A DNA stretch of 49,644 nucleotides from an archaeon (GTDB taxonomy: Archaea > Thermoplasmatota > Thermoplasmata > JAJSAE01), in assembly GCA_024281315.1 (NCBI GenBank), contig JAJSAE010000004.1:1-49644 (forward strand). Reading direction: 5' to 3'. Of this stretch, positions 49,592 to 49,644 are shown piece after piece; the stretch's first letter is position 1, and each line of letters starts with the position of its first letter. The position numbers and the translations under genes were made by a program. The notes beneath the pieces are model-generated. The model made no database searches. It was not told the DNA's origin and was given only the letters and a program-made list of their open reading frames with translations.

Positions 49592-49644
49592 CGAGATGGA
49601 TATAGAGAAGAAGTATATAAGAAATTGGTCTGAGTATAATGAAG
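49587..49644 (+). CDS. Transposase, 5' fragment
   Basis: An open frame MAEMDIEKKYIRNWSEYNE runs off the right edge. It resembles the N terminus of archaeal IS4/IS5-type transposases that begin with a W-x-x-YNE segment, but 19 residues are too few for certainty. The start follows from the ATG inside the inverted repeat at 49532-49591. Confidence 0.4.
   Translation, partial: MAEMDIEKKYIRNWSEYNE

Larger units (their letters stand above)
49505..49644 (+). mobile_element. Left end of a probable insertion sequence
   Basis: Between the TBP promoter and the window edge lies a block with its own TATA-like ACTTTTATAAAG and the start of a transposase frame at 49587. The exact outer end cannot be set because the right end and any target duplication are outside the window; about 49505 (TGCTCTGTTGCATAAATA) is my best guess. 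IS family is not assignable from 19 codons. Confidence 0.4.

Noticed and set aside
1-49644. CRISPR arrays, cas genes, rRNA and tRNA genes
   Set aside because: No regularly spaced repeats of 25-40 bp and no cloverleaf or rRNA sequence found by reading both strands. A tRNA or rRNA scan could still pick up something atypical.

Overview
This is an archaeal chromosome segment. It carries L18ae/LX, L37e, prefoldin alpha, FtsY, an LSm protein, FEN-1, TATA-binding protein, archaeosine tRNA-guanine transglycosylase and MptA, and AT-rich TATA boxes sit about 25-30 bp before many starts, some of them nearly leaderless. The gene blocks L18ae-prefoldin-ftsY and LSm-L37e-purF, a fused FtcD and the absence of bacterial core genes suggest a euryarchaeote, probably Thermoplasmatota; that placement is an inference. 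Rubredoxin, a rubrerythrin-like protein, an Fe-S-type PurF and nickel control point to an anaerobe, possibly but not demonstrably with methanogen-like metabolism.

Layout. 0-9.2 kb is core: a ribbon-helix-helix/small GTPase/V4R trio, L18ae-prefoldin-ftsY, pyrBI, LSm-L37e-purF-queH, OsmC and mptA. 9.2-17.5 kb holds FEN-1 and then a nickel/cobalt region: an ECF-type cbiMNOQ operon, a BtuFCD-like ABC importer translated with an HcgA/HmdB-like radical SAM enzyme, and NikR. The two transporter operons have nearly identical promoter/operator regions, and the copy before cbiM appears to keep a relic of the nikR start. 17.5-28 kb is mixed metabolism: a methyltransferase, an ACT-domain regulator, FtcD, an OB-fold surface protein, a structured-looking 336-bp gap, a RuvC-like protein, QueF, peroxiredoxin, rubredoxin, a CopB-type ATPase and a rubrerythrin-like protein.

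28-40.1 kb is a defence island built on a type I restriction-modification system: hsdM (with an extra N-terminal winged helix), an AbiEi/AbiEii pair, a Schlafen/AlbA-type protein, a stretch with at least four strong RNA hairpins leading into an RNase H-fold gene, a half-size hsdS, a HEPN gene, hsdR, and a fusion of a YgjP-type metallopeptidase with an archaeal Ogg2-type DNA glycosylase. The RNase H and HEPN genes are visibly more AT-rich than hsdM and hsdR, which suggests inserted cargo. The hairpin region plus RNase H gene is the best candidate here for an undescribed system.

40.1-49.6 kb returns to ordinary genes: a MATE exporter, an ABC-F ATPase and a double-GNAT protein each cut by one in-frame TAA, an asparagine-synthase-like protein, tgtA, acylphosphatase, a TatD-like hydrolase and TBP. 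The last 140 bases are probably the left end of an insertion sequence whose transposase is cut off by the window edge.
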